Shown here in pieces: positions 15,483 through 25,252 of a stretch of 42,020 nucleotides of DNA. The notes below the pieces were generated by a model. The model ran no database searches. It was not told the origin of the DNA and worked only from the letters and a program-made list of their open reading frames with translations. Each line of letters starts with the position of its first letter. The stretch's first letter is position 1. Origin of the DNA: an uncultured Bacteroidales bacterium (GTDB lineage: Bacteria > Bacteroidota > Bacteroidia > Bacteroidales > Bacteroidaceae); contig CADCIQ010000016.1 in NCBI GenBank assembly GCA_902801425.1, positions 1 through 42,020 of the forward strand. The letters are read 5' to 3'. The position numbers and the translations under genes are program-made.

Positions 15483-18400
15483 TTATAGATTTATCTTCAA
15501 CCCTAACAAAACCGCCCTGCTCTGCGCCACATTTCCGCAGTCAATACCCTGATACATCACGCTATTGCCGATACTGAACTCTGGGTCGTTGCCCGTGTAA
15601 TGTGTGAGAGTGAACAGATTCTGAGCCTCCGCCCATACACTGATGCCCTGAAGCCACGACTGCCAGCTCTCAGGCATAGGCAACTGATAGTTGACGCGCA
15701 CATACTTCATGCGGAGATAAGAGCCATCCTCTATCCAACGGTCAGAGAAACGATTGTTCTGCATAGGATCACCGTAGGCAAGGCGCGGAATATTCGTTCT
15801 CTGCCCCTCATAGTGCCAATGGTCATGCTCTGCCACTTGCTGATTGTAGAAGGTAGAACCAGAGTTGAGGATTGAACGCTGGTAGTTATACACATCATTG
15901 CCAAGGCTGAAGTTAAAGCCGAGGTCGAGCGTTACATCCTTCCACGTAAGAGTAGCGAAGATATTTCCGTAGATGTCAGGATTAGGATTTCCGATAACGG
16001 TCTTGTCAGACTCGTTGATAATGCCGTCACCGTTGAGGTCAACAAAACGTACATCACCAGCACCAAACTTTACATCCTGACCAGCCGAGTTCTTCATCAC
16101 CAGATAGCCCTGTTGGCATGCCGTGCGAGCCTCAGCATCAGAAGCGAACACACCGTTTGTCTTATAGCCATAGAAGAGGGCTACAGGACTGCCGACAGAA
16201 ACCAGAATGTTATTATCGCCATAGACAGAGTTGGTGTAGTTGCCGTCAGGAAGTGCCATCACCTTATTCTCGTAATGACCTATCGTAGTACCAAGTTCGA
16301 GAGTCCAGTCGCGCGTTGCAACAGGCTTTCCAGACAAGCCAAGCTCAAAGCCCCTGTTCCTCAGTTCTCCGTTGTTAGTCCAATACTTGTTTATGCCAGA
16401 GATAGGAGAAGAGAACGACTTAAGTGTCAGCAGATTCCTTGTTTTGTGGATGTAATAGTTGAAGTCAATTGACAGGCGGTTATTAAGCATATTTGCAAGG
16501 AAGCCGAAGTTCCACTTCGTGGTTGTTTCCCACTTTATGTGCTCATTGCCTATGGTGGTCATCTGAACACCAATCGCCTGATAGTTATAGCGAACAGAAG
16601 AGAAGTAGGTGCGAGCCGCATAGTTCGATATATCATCATTTCCACTAATATCAAATCCGGCATTAAGACGCAGATAGTCAATGCCCGCATCCTTAGGGAA
16701 CCACCCCTCGTTAGTCATCACCCAACCTGTCTGAACGCTTGGGAACACAGCCCATTGAGTGTCGAATGCCTTCAAAGCCCCCGAAGCCTCACCGCCGAAA
16801 CGACTGTTAGCCTCCGCAAGCAGAGAGAGCGTGGCAAAGTATCGATTGCGGAAGTTATAGTCAGCACTCGCATAGCATTGCATGTTCTTCCACACATCAT
16901 TATCACCTTTCACATTGGCATAGCCGGCAGAAGGGTTAGCATCAAGAGCAGGATTCTTGTCACTTTGCGCAGAATTATACTGTGTGCTTGCATTACTTCC
17001 GTCGTATGAGAAATAGTTATAGCGAAACCCTGTTACAACGGCAATGTCGTGAGCCCCATACTTGTTCTTCCAGTCAAGATACGTGTTACTCAACACGTTT
17101 GTCTCTTTTGAGAAGAGAGATGACGTGCGGTTATATACAGTTCCCAAACCATCAACCTCAAATGGAGGCACGCCCTCTGATGGACGATTATAACGCTGTG
17201 AGTTACGGTTAAGGTAATAGCTGAACTGCGAGGTCAACTGCAAGTTATCACAGAAAGAATATGTAGGGGCGATATGCACGTTGAAGTTTGTATTCTCCAC
17301 CTTGTTCTTGTTGTCACCACTACCGTTCTCTATGATGGCAGTAGGGTTGGCGAGAGAATATGCATAGTCGTTGCCGTAGAGTTTCTGGCTCAGTGGACTG
17401 AAAAGCTGATCATAGTCAGAGAGCAGACTCGTGAAGCCTCCCACGTGCTTGTTATACTGATATGGAGTAACGAGCGGCGACTTGATAAGAGCAAGGTTGG
17501 TTGGCGATGTAACCGCGCTCAGACTCAGGTCTGAGGCAAAGCCATCATCAAACAGAGTGTTGTTAGTGCGGGCAAACGACATATCAAACCTTGTGGTAAG
17601 GTTCCATAGTATGTTGATATCTGTGTTGAAGCGCACGCTGAGCCTATCAAAGCCAGTCTCCTTCACGGTGCCCTTACCATCCACATATCCCACATAGAGG
17701 TTATACATACCTATGTCATCACCTCCCTGCACGTTGATGTTATAGTTCTGAGTCACCGCCGTGCGATACACCTCATCCTTCCAGTCTGTGTCGTTGTGAT
17801 ACATCCTGTAATAATAGCTGTCAGCATCATCATTCAGAAAGTTGAACCTCACATCCCTGTTCTCAGCCTTCCTCAGCTCAGCCACGGTGCCAAGCATCTC
17901 CGTGGCATAGTCACGCCATTGCGAGGCATTCATCATGGTCGGGGTGCGAGGAACCATGTTCACACCCCCAGACACGCCCACATCAATACGTGTAGCCATA
18001 CTATGTCCGCGCTTAGTCTCAATAAGGATAACGCCATTAGCACCACGTGCCCCATAAAGAGCAGTGGCATTCTTCAAGACTGTCACCTTCTCTATGTTCT
18101 CAGGTGCAAGCGTTGCCAGAGCGTTGAATGTACGACCGCTATGCAGAGTCACACGGTTAAGCTGCATATCAGTCTCTACACCGTCAATTATTATGAGAGG
18201 CTGAGAGTTTGCATTTATGGAGTTAAGACCACGGATGAACATGGCACTACCACCGTCAATGACACCAGAGCGAGTCACAGAGCGGAGATGACCTGAGAGG
18301 TTAGAATGAATATCCTCATCAAGCACTATGCCATTACCTGCCACCTTATGGGTAGAGGTAGCCGTATAGTCAGTTCCGTCAGAATACATGCTTCTGAATT

Positions 18401-18821
18401 TCTTGCTTATGAGCTTAACCTTCAATTTTCCATTTTCACCTTTCAACTGTCCAATTGCGACCTGTTGAGCCATATATGAAGGAGAGCTAACGTAGAGCGA
18501 TGTGCAGAAGTCAGGAACAGAAACCACGAACTCACCTTTAGAGTTAGTCATAGCCGTATATCGGTTGTCACCGAGAGCCTGCACCCTCACACCGGCAACA
18601 GGAAGTTCCGTAGCATCATCCATTACGACACCCCGTAGTTGCATCGTTGAATTTTTATCAACTTTCAGAGAACGCTTTGGAGCCTTAAGCCCCTCTATCC
18701 CATCGTCAGAGGTATCATCAACCACATCCTGAGCACAGATATTGGCGCAGAAGGACGCAGCTATGACAGAGATAGAGAACCTTAGTCCCTGTTTTCGTAT
18801 TATGTCCATCGTATTCTTCAT
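15483..18821 (-). CDS. SusC/RagA-like TonB-dependent transporter (first pair)
   Basis: Outer-membrane barrel of 1112 residues. Order: signal peptide ending near SFCANICA, an acidic segment, a carboxypeptidase-regulatory-like domain (LRGVVMDDATELPVAGVRV), a plug with FIRGLNSINANSQPLIIIDG and the SusC signature NATALYGARGANGVILIETK, then a long beta-barrel ending GLKINL. It imports a large ligand delivered by its SusD, driven by TonB. Within the N-terminal domain, residues around 120-135 (GQLKGENGKLKVKL) look like a translated AT-rich repeat (18418-18459). The stop codon is 169 bp before the SusD start. No STN domain was seen, so direct anti-sigma signalling is unlikely. Confidence 0.95.
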   Translation of the reverse strand: MKNTMDIIRKQGLRFSISVIAASFCANICAQDVVDDTSDDGIEGLKAPKRSLKVDKNSTMQLRGVVMDDATELPVAGVRVQALGDNRYTAMTNSKGEFVVSVPDFCTSLYVSSPSYMAQQVAIGQLKGENGKLKVKLISKKFRSMYSDGTDYTATSTHKVAGNGIVLDEDIHSNLSGHLRSVTRSGVIDGGSAMFIRGLNSINANSQPLIIIDGVETDMQLNRVTLHSGRTFNALATLAPENIEKVTVLKNATALYGARGANGVILIETKRGHSMATRIDVGVSGGVNMVPRTPTMMNASQWRDYATEMLGTVAELRKAENRDVRFNFLNDDADSYYYRMYHNDTDWKDEVYRTAVTQNYNINVQGGDDIGMYNLYVGYVDGKGTVKETGFDRLSVRFNTDINILWNLTTRFDMSFARTNNTLFDDGFASDLSLSAVTSPTNLALIKSPLVTPYQYNKHVGGFTSLLSDYDQLFSPLSQKLYGNDYAYSLANPTAIIENGSGDNKNKVENTNFNVHIAPTYSFCDNLQLTSQFSYYLNRNSQRYNRPSEGVPPFEVDGLGTVYNRTSSLFSKETNVLSNTYLDWKNKYGAHDIAVVTGFRYNYFSYDGSNASTQYNSAQSDKNPALDANPSAGYANVKGDNDVWKNMQCYASADYNFRNRYFATLSLLAEANSRFGGEASGALKAFDTQWAVFPSVQTGWVMTNEGWFPKDAGIDYLRLNAGFDISGNDDISNYAARTYFSSVRYNYQAIGVQMTTIGNEHIKWETTTKWNFGFLANMLNNRLSIDFNYYIHKTRNLLTLKSFSSPISGINKYWTNNGELRNRGFELGLSGKPVATRDWTLELGTTIGHYENKVMALPDGNYTNSVYGDNNILVSVGSPVALFYGYKTNGVFASDAEARTACQQGYLVMKNSAGQDVKFGAGDVRFVDLNGDGIINESDKTVIGNPNPDIYGNIFATLTWKDVTLDLGFNFSLGNDVYNYQRSILNSGSTFYNQQVAEHDHWHYEGQRTNIPRLAYGDPMQNNRFSDRWIEDGSYLRMKYVRVNYQLPMPESWQSWLQGISVWAEAQNLFTLTHYTGNDPEFSIGNSVMYQGIDCGNVAQSRAVLLGLKINL
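18418..18459. repeat. AT-rich repeat inside the susC gene
   Basis: TTCAATTTTCCATTTTCACC and the following TTTCAACTGTCCAATTG match the intergenic CAATTTTCAACTTTCAATTG repeat type (compare 15330-15370 and 25207-25245). It is read in frame on the minus strand. Confidence 0.65.
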
Positions 18822-18866
18822 TTACTCTTTCTACTTTACTCTTTATACTTTACTCTTTACTCTTTC
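18822..18866. repeat. TTTACTCTTTACTCTT repeat at the FAS1-SusC junction
   Basis: Several near-tandem units of TTTACTCTT fill the 35-bp gap between the FAS1 gene (its stop codon side) and the SusC start and extend into the last codons of the FAS1 gene. The same repeat occurs in the signal peptide coded at 23065-23102. Confidence 0.75.
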
Positions 18867-20758
18867 CTTGGTCTCAATATAATATTCGCAATACGGATCT
18901 GCGCATCATACTTTGCCTTGTTGCTCGTACTAAAAGAACTGAGCGTGCTCATAACCTTGATATTAGGAGCAGCGTTAGTGCCATAGTAACAGATAGGGAA
19001 TGTAAAATGACCAAGATATAGGGTATCTACCTTAGTAGGATCATTCTCGAAAGCCTTGACCTTTGAAATCTTTGCTATCGTGGTCTGTAGCGTGTCACCA
19101 TCCAAACGTCCTGTCTGCGGCACATTCTTCGCATCGGTATAGTGAAGGTCGAAACGCAGGGTATATGGCAACTTAGGACCATCAACATCGATTGGCGGAA
19201 CTACCACGGCATAGATGTCATATGTAGTAGAGAGCACATTAGGAAGATAAAAGTCCATCTCCGGAGCAAAGTTTGACCCCTCAGGAAGAGAGGCACGAAC
19301 ATACTTCAGATTAACCTCGTCATCATCAAGCTTACAGAATGAATCTGAGAAGAATCCGCGTTCAACGGCGAAAAGGTCGTATGTATATCCGCTTGTACTT
19401 ACTACACGACCAGGAGTGCGTGTCTTGATGACAGGGGCATAGGTTTCAGATGCACGGAAAGGATATTCATTTACTATACGTGCGTGACCGTTGCTCAACT
19501 GTTGCTTCAGCACAGTAACCTTGTCAAGATTTGGTAGATTGGTAATCTTATTGCCTGAAGTTGAATAGAGAGTATCACTTTCTGCAAAACCAGCATCAGC
19601 CATAAGTTTTGAATTATACTTCTTGTTATTCTCAGAATAGGCGGTATTGAGAACTATCCAGCGCTTTGCGATAGAGTCAGTCCAATAAGCCTTAGTGTCC
19701 TGTATCTCCGCATCAGAAGGAGCTGCGCTCAGAGTAGCCGCATTATTAGCCTCAACACCAGCATTTGCAGAAAGGATAGTTGCCTTACCTGTAGATGTAG
19801 CAGGACAAGTTCCGCCCTTCTTGCCAGAGAAATCTGTTGAGGTACTTGTAAGATTCTGATACTTTATAGGCGTGATGTAATTATAATATGTCTTAATCTT
19901 GTCATAAGCCTTTTGCCATGCTGCATCAGTAGGAATAATTACGGTATAGAGGCTATCCTCATTATTAAGTTCGGCATTGAGATGCTGACGACTTGTGATA
20001 AAAGAGTTGGTTGTCACTGTAACAGAGTCATCGTATACCTGATTACCGTTCACAATCTCGCCCTTAACAGAAGCATCTTCATCAAGAATCACCTTCTCAT
20101 ATCTCTTCACATATGCATTGAAATGTGAATCTGCTATGCCATACTGGCTCTTGTCTGCAAAGAAATTCTCATAGGCATTAGGACGGAAAGGCACCATACC
20201 GTTAAGTGTATAGAGAAGTCCGTTGCTTGAAGGGGTGTTAAAAGCATCCATGCCCCAGTTGATTGTCTTGCCGTCAAATGTAAGACTGCCAGTATTCTTT
20301 CCTGAGAAATGTATCAGTTTCTTACTGAGCATATATACCACAGTATCACTCGGATTTGACTCAAAGTGAGAATAGTTAGCCACATGATCATACACGAACT
20401 GCTCTATCACTTTCTTCCTTGTTGCAGTATTCTGTGCCAATGCCATGAGAGAGTCTTTGTTGAATGTGCCATTAACAGGTGCCCACACGGTGTAGGTGGT
20501 AGGTGCACTCAACACAGCGTCATATCCCACAGTCTGAAGTACCTGCGCAAAGTCACTCAACTCTCCCTTAGCAGATATATTCTCCCACAGCGTCTTATCA
20601 GCAGACGGATTGGAGGATTCCACCACGGAGTTGTAGGAAGAGAAGTCGGAGCAGGAGAAAAGGCAAAAAACGACCCCTAACCCCAACCCTTCCCCCGTGA
20701 TGGGGAAGGGAGCCGGAAGACGAAAGCCCTTCGCTATATGTCGAAATATGTTAAGCAT
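18857..20758 (-). CDS. FAS1 (fasciclin) domain lipoprotein, two FAS1 units
   Basis: Exported lipoprotein of 633 residues; the signal ends at FCLFSC (Cys 36). Two FAS1 units are marked by the motifs YTVWAPVNGTF (near 86) and YTVIIPTDAAW (near 270). The last 170 residues look like a beta-sandwich (LRFDLHYTDAKNVPQTGRLDG ... IANIILRPRKE), perhaps carbohydrate-binding-like. FAS1 domains are known for adhesion and protein or glycan contacts. Between the SusC-SusD pairs it is placed where SusE/F-type surface binding proteins usually lie. Residues about 16-28 (APFPITGEGLGLG) come from a diverged GC-rich repeat, and the first 17 codons are shared with the SusC at 28741 and the SusD at 15313. Confidence 0.85.
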   Translation of the reverse strand: MLNIFRHIAKGFRLPAPFPITGEGLGLGVVFCLFSCSDFSSYNSVVESSNPSADKTLWENISAKGELSDFAQVLQTVGYDAVLSAPTTYTVWAPVNGTFNKDSLMALAQNTATRKKVIEQFVYDHVANYSHFESNPSDTVVYMLSKKLIHFSGKNTGSLTFDGKTINWGMDAFNTPSSNGLLYTLNGMVPFRPNAYENFFADKSQYGIADSHFNAYVKRYEKVILDEDASVKGEIVNGNQVYDDSVTVTTNSFITSRQHLNAELNNEDSLYTVIIPTDAAWQKAYDKIKTYYNYITPIKYQNLTSTSTDFSGKKGGTCPATSTGKATILSANAGVEANNAATLSAAPSDAEIQDTKAYWTDSIAKRWIVLNTAYSENNKKYNSKLMADAGFAESDTLYSTSGNKITNLPNLDKVTVLKQQLSNGHARIVNEYPFRASETYAPVIKTRTPGRVVSTSGYTYDLFAVERGFFSDSFCKLDDDEVNLKYVRASLPEGSNFAPEMDFYLPNVLSTTYDIYAVVVPPIDVDGPKLPYTLRFDLHYTDAKNVPQTGRLDGDTLQTTIAKISKVKAFENDPTKVDTLYLGHFTFPICYYGTNAAPNIKVMSTLSSFSTSNKAKYDAQIRIANIILRPRKE

Positions 20759-20911
20759 AATTACGAATTACTAATTACGAATTACCAGTTTACTAATTTC
20801 CCCAGATTTAGCCCTTTGATTTATCTTTTTTAGCGATAAAAGGTAACTACTCCCCCTGTGGGGGTGAGGGGGGCAGCTCCCTCCCTATGGGGGAAGGCGG
20901 GGGGAGAGGCC
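20671..20911. repeat. MITE-like cassette at the FAS1-FAS1 junction (copy 2)
   Basis: A diverged GC-rich arm (20671-20716, CCCTAACCCCAACCCTTCCC type) and a near-consensus arm (20875-20911) flank the start codon at 20758, the AT-rich spacer, the TAGCGATAAAAGGTAACTAC segment and the CTCCCCCTGTGGGGGTGAGG palindrome. The order is the same as in the cassettes at 15232-15474 and 28661-28931. Confidence 0.85.
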
Positions 20912-20926
20912 ACAGGGCGGTGGTCT

Positions 20927-23182
20927 TTAATACCAATCCTCTGTCATCGTTGCATCATTGATGACTGTTGTAGGTACAAGCTCAAGGAAGTCGAATGATC
21001 CACCAAGAGTAGTTTCCTCTGGGATGAGGTTACGCAGACGCAACCAGTAGTCATTGCGCTGATCAAGATGGATAGTACCGAGGATACGACGCATCATACT
21101 CGTTCCATAGCCTTCCTCATATCTGCAACAATTGCTTATTGTCTGGATAAGCTGATCTGCTGAGGTAGCACGCTCCTTGATACTATTGTATGTTCCACGA
21201 GAGAAACTTGCCGGAGCACGCATATAGTTATGGTTGCGCATTACGAGGTCGGAAGCCACACCATAGTCAGAGAACTCGCTTGAAAACATATAACCTGTAG
21301 CATCACGATCTGCATCGAGAGATGAGTTTGGATAACGTGCATCAAAAGGCACTCCAAGAGGTTGCATAGAGGCTGCATTTCTTGATGTTCCGATGAAATA
21401 CTGCATAAGCCCTGAGTTTGCCATAGGCGGATAGATGACACGAAGCTCATAGTCGCCTGTAGGAACACTCGGAAGCTTCACGGCAAAATCGTATGCTCCC
21501 CAGAATGAGAGCTGATCAGCCTCCCAGGCACGCCAAGCACCTTGTGTGTACCAAGAGATGCCAGATGATGTGCCTGTGAAACTATACAGATTATCAAAAT
21601 AATCCACAGGGAAACGTGTCATAGTACCAGCAGAACCATTGAGGTTCTTACTTGCAATTTCTGCCTCCGTAGCAAAGCGGATGTCATTGTTCGCAAGCTC
21701 ATAGAGCATAGAGCCTGTATCTATGCGCAGACGCTCGTTGAGCACTTTCTGAGGCACATCGGCACTATACACAAGCATACTGTTAATACCATGCACATAG
21801 CCATTGAGTGCCTTGATGTTACTACGACTATCAGTATATACCATTACGCCAGGAATAAGCACCTGATGCGTAGAAGGTTTTCCCATTGTACCCACCTCGT
21901 CGGTCAATGTATTATGCTGACGGAAACGGTTGATGAAGATACCAGTCTTTGCACCTGTTGATATCTCTCCGTTTTCCCTCTGATACAGAGGTTGCCATAC
22001 CTTCATAAGGGTATGAGGAAGCAAGGTCTCATAATAATCAAAAGGCTCTCCACCGAATGCGTAGTTCCAGTTCACGTTAGAAGCATTATAACCGTAGAGA
22101 AGCTTAGAAGTAGCCATACCAGCCTTGAGGATATGATAGCGTACGAACATATTCACCACGTTATATGTATAGGTGTAGTCATCGCCTGTACTTACCTTCT
22201 CACCGTCAGGCAGAGGATACCAGTTCTCAGCATCCTTATACCACTCTATACACTTAGCCTTCAGATCAGCGAATGTGTGAATACCGTTAACAGCCATAAC
22301 AGTAGAGTCCTCTGCAAAAACCGTATAGCGAACATTACACTCAGTAGGCACATAGAACTCAGTAGATGCCCAGCTTGAACCCGGACGACCATGGTTGTTA
22401 TCAATAGCATTATTGAACACCTTGCGAGTCTTTGAAAGCAAAGACAACATACCAGTCTTGTCAAGAGCCTCATAGAACACTTTATACTGCGTGAGGTTCT
22501 TCATCATCTCATTGATAGTCTGGGTATTGCGAGGTATCACCTTATTGATATAGTGGAGATAACCATTTGCGAGTTCTATATCATGACGGTCATTATCCTT
22601 ATCCACGATAGCAGAGCCGCCAAGACGCACAGAACCATCATCGCATATTTCAGAACTGAATGTCTGTCCTAAATAGGTGAACACCTCATTAGCACCAGCA
22701 CTTGAAGTCTCTGACAAGTCTGCATAGAGATATGTCATTGTAGAAATATGATACTTGGCAATCTCCTTGCACTGCTGCTCAGTAAGACCGTCCACAGAGT
22801 TCTCTGTCATGCCGTTATGCACAAGATTACCATTATCATCCGTTGACTTAGGGTCGTTCCAGAGGCTATCCACGTATGCTACAACTCCCTCATTACTTGG
22901 CGCATAGCAGGTATACTGACCATACGTGCGCATCTCCGCCCATAGGTTAGCCCTCTCAAGAATCTGCCTGAAGAGCGAGAGATTATCATCCACCTCAACA
23001 AACTCCTGAATAGTCTGCCCTGTAAAGGTATATAGGTCAGACTCATCCGGCTCTTTGTTGCAGGAAGAGAAGAGAGAAAGAGTAAAGAGTAAAGAGAAAA
23101 GTGGAATGTAGAATGTTCTTCTCCTTAATCTTTTCGCTTTATTCTTTATTCCAATGCTATATATTTGAATATCTTTTTTCAT
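20927..23182 (-). CDS. FAS1 (fasciclin) domain lipoprotein, larger form
   Basis: Exported lipoprotein of 751 residues, lipidated at Cys 41 (LFSSCNKEPDESDL). FAS1 features include YTCYAPSNEGVVAYV near 88 and a second unit around YTVFAEDSTVMA near 286. After residue 500 comes a beta-rich region (DYELRVIYPPMANSG, LDQRNDYWLRLRNL, FDFLELVP) resembling the end of the smaller FAS1 protein. The hydrophobic core of its signal peptide (LFSLLFTLSLFSS) is encoded by the TTTACTCTT simple repeat. It lies between SusD (upstream in transcription) and the other FAS1 gene. A surface-exposed ligand-binding or adhesive role is inferred. Confidence 0.85.
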   Translation of the reverse strand: MKKDIQIYSIGIKNKAKRLRRRTFYIPLFSLLFTLSLFSSCNKEPDESDLYTFTGQTIQEFVEVDDNLSLFRQILERANLWAEMRTYGQYTCYAPSNEGVVAYVDSLWNDPKSTDDNGNLVHNGMTENSVDGLTEQQCKEIAKYHISTMTYLYADLSETSSAGANEVFTYLGQTFSSEICDDGSVRLGGSAIVDKDNDRHDIELANGYLHYINKVIPRNTQTINEMMKNLTQYKVFYEALDKTGMLSLLSKTRKVFNNAIDNNHGRPGSSWASTEFYVPTECNVRYTVFAEDSTVMAVNGIHTFADLKAKCIEWYKDAENWYPLPDGEKVSTGDDYTYTYNVVNMFVRYHILKAGMATSKLLYGYNASNVNWNYAFGGEPFDYYETLLPHTLMKVWQPLYQRENGEISTGAKTGIFINRFRQHNTLTDEVGTMGKPSTHQVLIPGVMVYTDSRSNIKALNGYVHGINSMLVYSADVPQKVLNERLRIDTGSMLYELANNDIRFATEAEIASKNLNGSAGTMTRFPVDYFDNLYSFTGTSSGISWYTQGAWRAWEADQLSFWGAYDFAVKLPSVPTGDYELRVIYPPMANSGLMQYFIGTSRNAASMQPLGVPFDARYPNSSLDADRDATGYMFSSEFSDYGVASDLVMRNHNYMRAPASFSRGTYNSIKERATSADQLIQTISNCCRYEEGYGTSMMRRILGTIHLDQRNDYWLRLRNLIPEETTLGGSFDFLELVPTTVINDATMTEDWY
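23065..23102. repeat. AGAGTAAAGAGTAAAGAG repeat forming a signal-peptide core
   Basis: On the minus strand this tract is TTTTCTCTTTACTCTTTACT and continues. It is read as the h-region of the FAS1 lipoprotein signal peptide. Intergenic copies are present at 18822-18866 and near 23207-23235. Confidence 0.75.
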
Positions 23183-23231
23183 AACGTATATACTAACGAC
23201 ATTAATCTTTTCACTATATACTTTACTCTTT

Positions 23232-25199
23232 TTAATAATTTTTCTCCGCTGTTGCCCTATCCTTATATGCAGGATTCTGTCTTAACAGAGTGTTTATTTC
23301 CACTTCCGACTTCAGCACAGGCAAATACAGATAAGGCTCGGTCTTGATGTTTGCCACGAGGGCAGAGCCGTTTCTGTTTGTATATTTACGAGCCATGAGA
23401 GTAAGGAAACTATCAAAGTTCTTTGCCTGATTATCTCCAAGATCAACCATAAGGGTAGTATAATTAACACCACTCATGTGACGATAGTTATATCGAAGCA
23501 TATCATACCAACGCTTACCCTCAAAGCATAGCTCACGCGCACGCTCGTTCATCACTTCAAGCTCAAGCTCCTCACAGTTCTTGTCGAGTGAAGAAACATA
23601 GTTGGTAACTGCCTTCACGAAATCAGCATTCTCTGCCTCCTGAACATTGAGCTTATATGCAAGGGAATCATACAGGGATATTCCATCCTTCTGTGCACGA
23701 GTATTCACGATCTGCACCTGACGCATGCCTGTCACAAGGTAGTTACTTATCTCCTGTACCTTAGACAATGCATTCTTGGCTATTGATACAGAGTCACTGA
23801 GTGAGCCTGCATTCGCAATCTTAGATACAGATGACTTCACATCCTCACCCATAAGACCTGCTATCTGCACCATAGCCTCAGCCTTCATCAGCATCACATC
23901 TGTCACACGATACACAATCCAGTTTGTACTATAGCCAGAATATGAACGGTTTGAAGGTGCATCAAAAAGAACATCGCCCATAGAATTTTGGGCTACATAC
24001 TTGCGTATCAACACCTCGTCCTCTGCTCCGTTGTTAAAGTTATATACACTCTCAAAACCACGGACATCGGTAACGGCATCACCGGTATGCAACTGATTGA
24101 ACACATTGACATTCAAGCCTATGTTAGAATTCTTCTTTATAGATGAATAATATGAGTTGGTATAGAACCAAGGCTTTGCATTGGATGATGACCTACTCTT
24201 GTAATAGGCATTGCAGAGAGCTGTGTTGTCACTATACTGAAGTTCAAGCAAAGACTCACTATTATTACCTGTGACAAATGGGGTAAAGTAATTCCTGTAA
24301 AGGTTCAGGTTATAGCCATCATCATCAAACTGGCTATTGTTATTGAAACGCTTAACACTCGCTCCACGAGCATCCCTTACCATATCGCATAACTCTACGC
24401 AACGCTTATAGTCAGAAAGAGTATGATTTACCGACGCTCTCCACAGATAGCAATCAGCCAAGAGGGCATAGATGCTATTACGGGTGAAACAACCATATTT
24501 CTGAATATTGTCTGTAATGTTATCTGTTGTAAGTGCATCATTCTTCACTTCCTCAAGATCATTGATTATCTGATCAAGCACTACTCCTGCTGGCGTCTGT
24601 GCTACATTAAGTTGCTGTGAACTCTCCTTATAAGGCTCAAGAACCAGCGGTACATCACGGAATGCACGGATGAGATAGAAATAACATAAGCCACGCAATG
24701 CCTTCATCTGGGCTACTACATTCCTATGTTCGCCCTCAAGGTAGTTAGGATCAATATCCATCACATCAGCCGACTTTGAAAGGACAAGGTTACAGGTGTT
24801 TATTACGGTATATAGTGCTCCCCAGCTGTTATTCTTATTATCCGTCTGAAGATTATTTGAGTCAAACTGATTCAGCTCACTGATACTCAACGAAGTATTC
24901 ACGTTAAGCTCATCCGAGCGACATTGCCATATAATCAGTTTTCTTTGCACGGAATCAGATGCCATCGCCGTATATGCGCCATTTACCATTGACTGCACCT
25001 GTTTCTTGGTCTGCCAGAAATCTTCCTCCACAGTCTTGTCATCAGGAAGGATAATGGTATCTACGCAGGAGGAAAAGCCCCCCAGCAAGCAAAAAAGAAA
25101 GAATACCCCTTTCTGCCCTACGGGCATCTTTCCCCGTAAAGGGGCAAGAAGCCGACGCAGAATGGACCTTTCACTTATATTTATATGTAATAAACTCAT
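23232..25199 (-). CDS. SusD/RagB-like outer-membrane lipoprotein (second pair)
   Basis: Surface lipoprotein of 655 residues, lipidated at Cys 45 (LLGGFSSC). SusD features: EEDFWQTKKQVQSMVNGAY near 60, LRGLCYFYLIRAFRDVPLVLEPY around 175-195, and the C-terminal NERARELCFEGKRWYDMLRY. It caps the SusC encoded upstream. The N-terminus (RRLLAPLRGKMPVGQKG) is encoded by another GC-rich palindromic repeat (25105-25145). The two SusD proteins of the array differ strongly in sequence, so they are not a recent duplication. Confidence 0.93.
   Translation of the reverse strand: MSLLHINISERSILRRLLAPLRGKMPVGQKGVFFLFCLLGGFSSCVDTIILPDDKTVEEDFWQTKKQVQSMVNGAYTAMASDSVQRKLIIWQCRSDELNVNTSLSISELNQFDSNNLQTDNKNNSWGALYTVINTCNLVLSKSADVMDIDPNYLEGEHRNVVAQMKALRGLCYFYLIRAFRDVPLVLEPYKESSQQLNVAQTPAGVVLDQIINDLEEVKNDALTTDNITDNIQKYGCFTRNSIYALLADCYLWRASVNHTLSDYKRCVELCDMVRDARGASVKRFNNNSQFDDDGYNLNLYRNYFTPFVTGNNSESLLELQYSDNTALCNAYYKSRSSSNAKPWFYTNSYYSSIKKNSNIGLNVNVFNQLHTGDAVTDVRGFESVYNFNNGAEDEVLIRKYVAQNSMGDVLFDAPSNRSYSGYSTNWIVYRVTDVMLMKAEAMVQIAGLMGEDVKSSVSKIANAGSLSDSVSIAKNALSKVQEISNYLVTGMRQVQIVNTRAQKDGISLYDSLAYKLNVQEAENADFVKAVTNYVSSLDKNCEELELEVMNERARELCFEGKRWYDMLRYNYRHMSGVNYTTLMVDLGDNQAKNFDSFLTLMARKYTNRNGSALVANIKTEPYLYLPVLKSEVEINTLLRQNPAYKDRATAEKNY
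25105..25145. repeat. GC-rich palindromic repeat in the susD signal region
   Basis: ACCCCTTTCTGCCCTACGGG...CCCCGTAAAGGGGC, with palindromic ends (CCCCTTT/AAAGGGG) and the central GCCCTACGGGC. On the minus strand it encodes APLRGKMPVGQKG just before the hydrophobic core of the lipoprotein signal. Confidence 0.75.
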
Positions 25200-25252
25200 A
25201 TATTAATTTCCATTTATCAATTTTCAACTTTCAATTGTCAATTGGCCTATGC

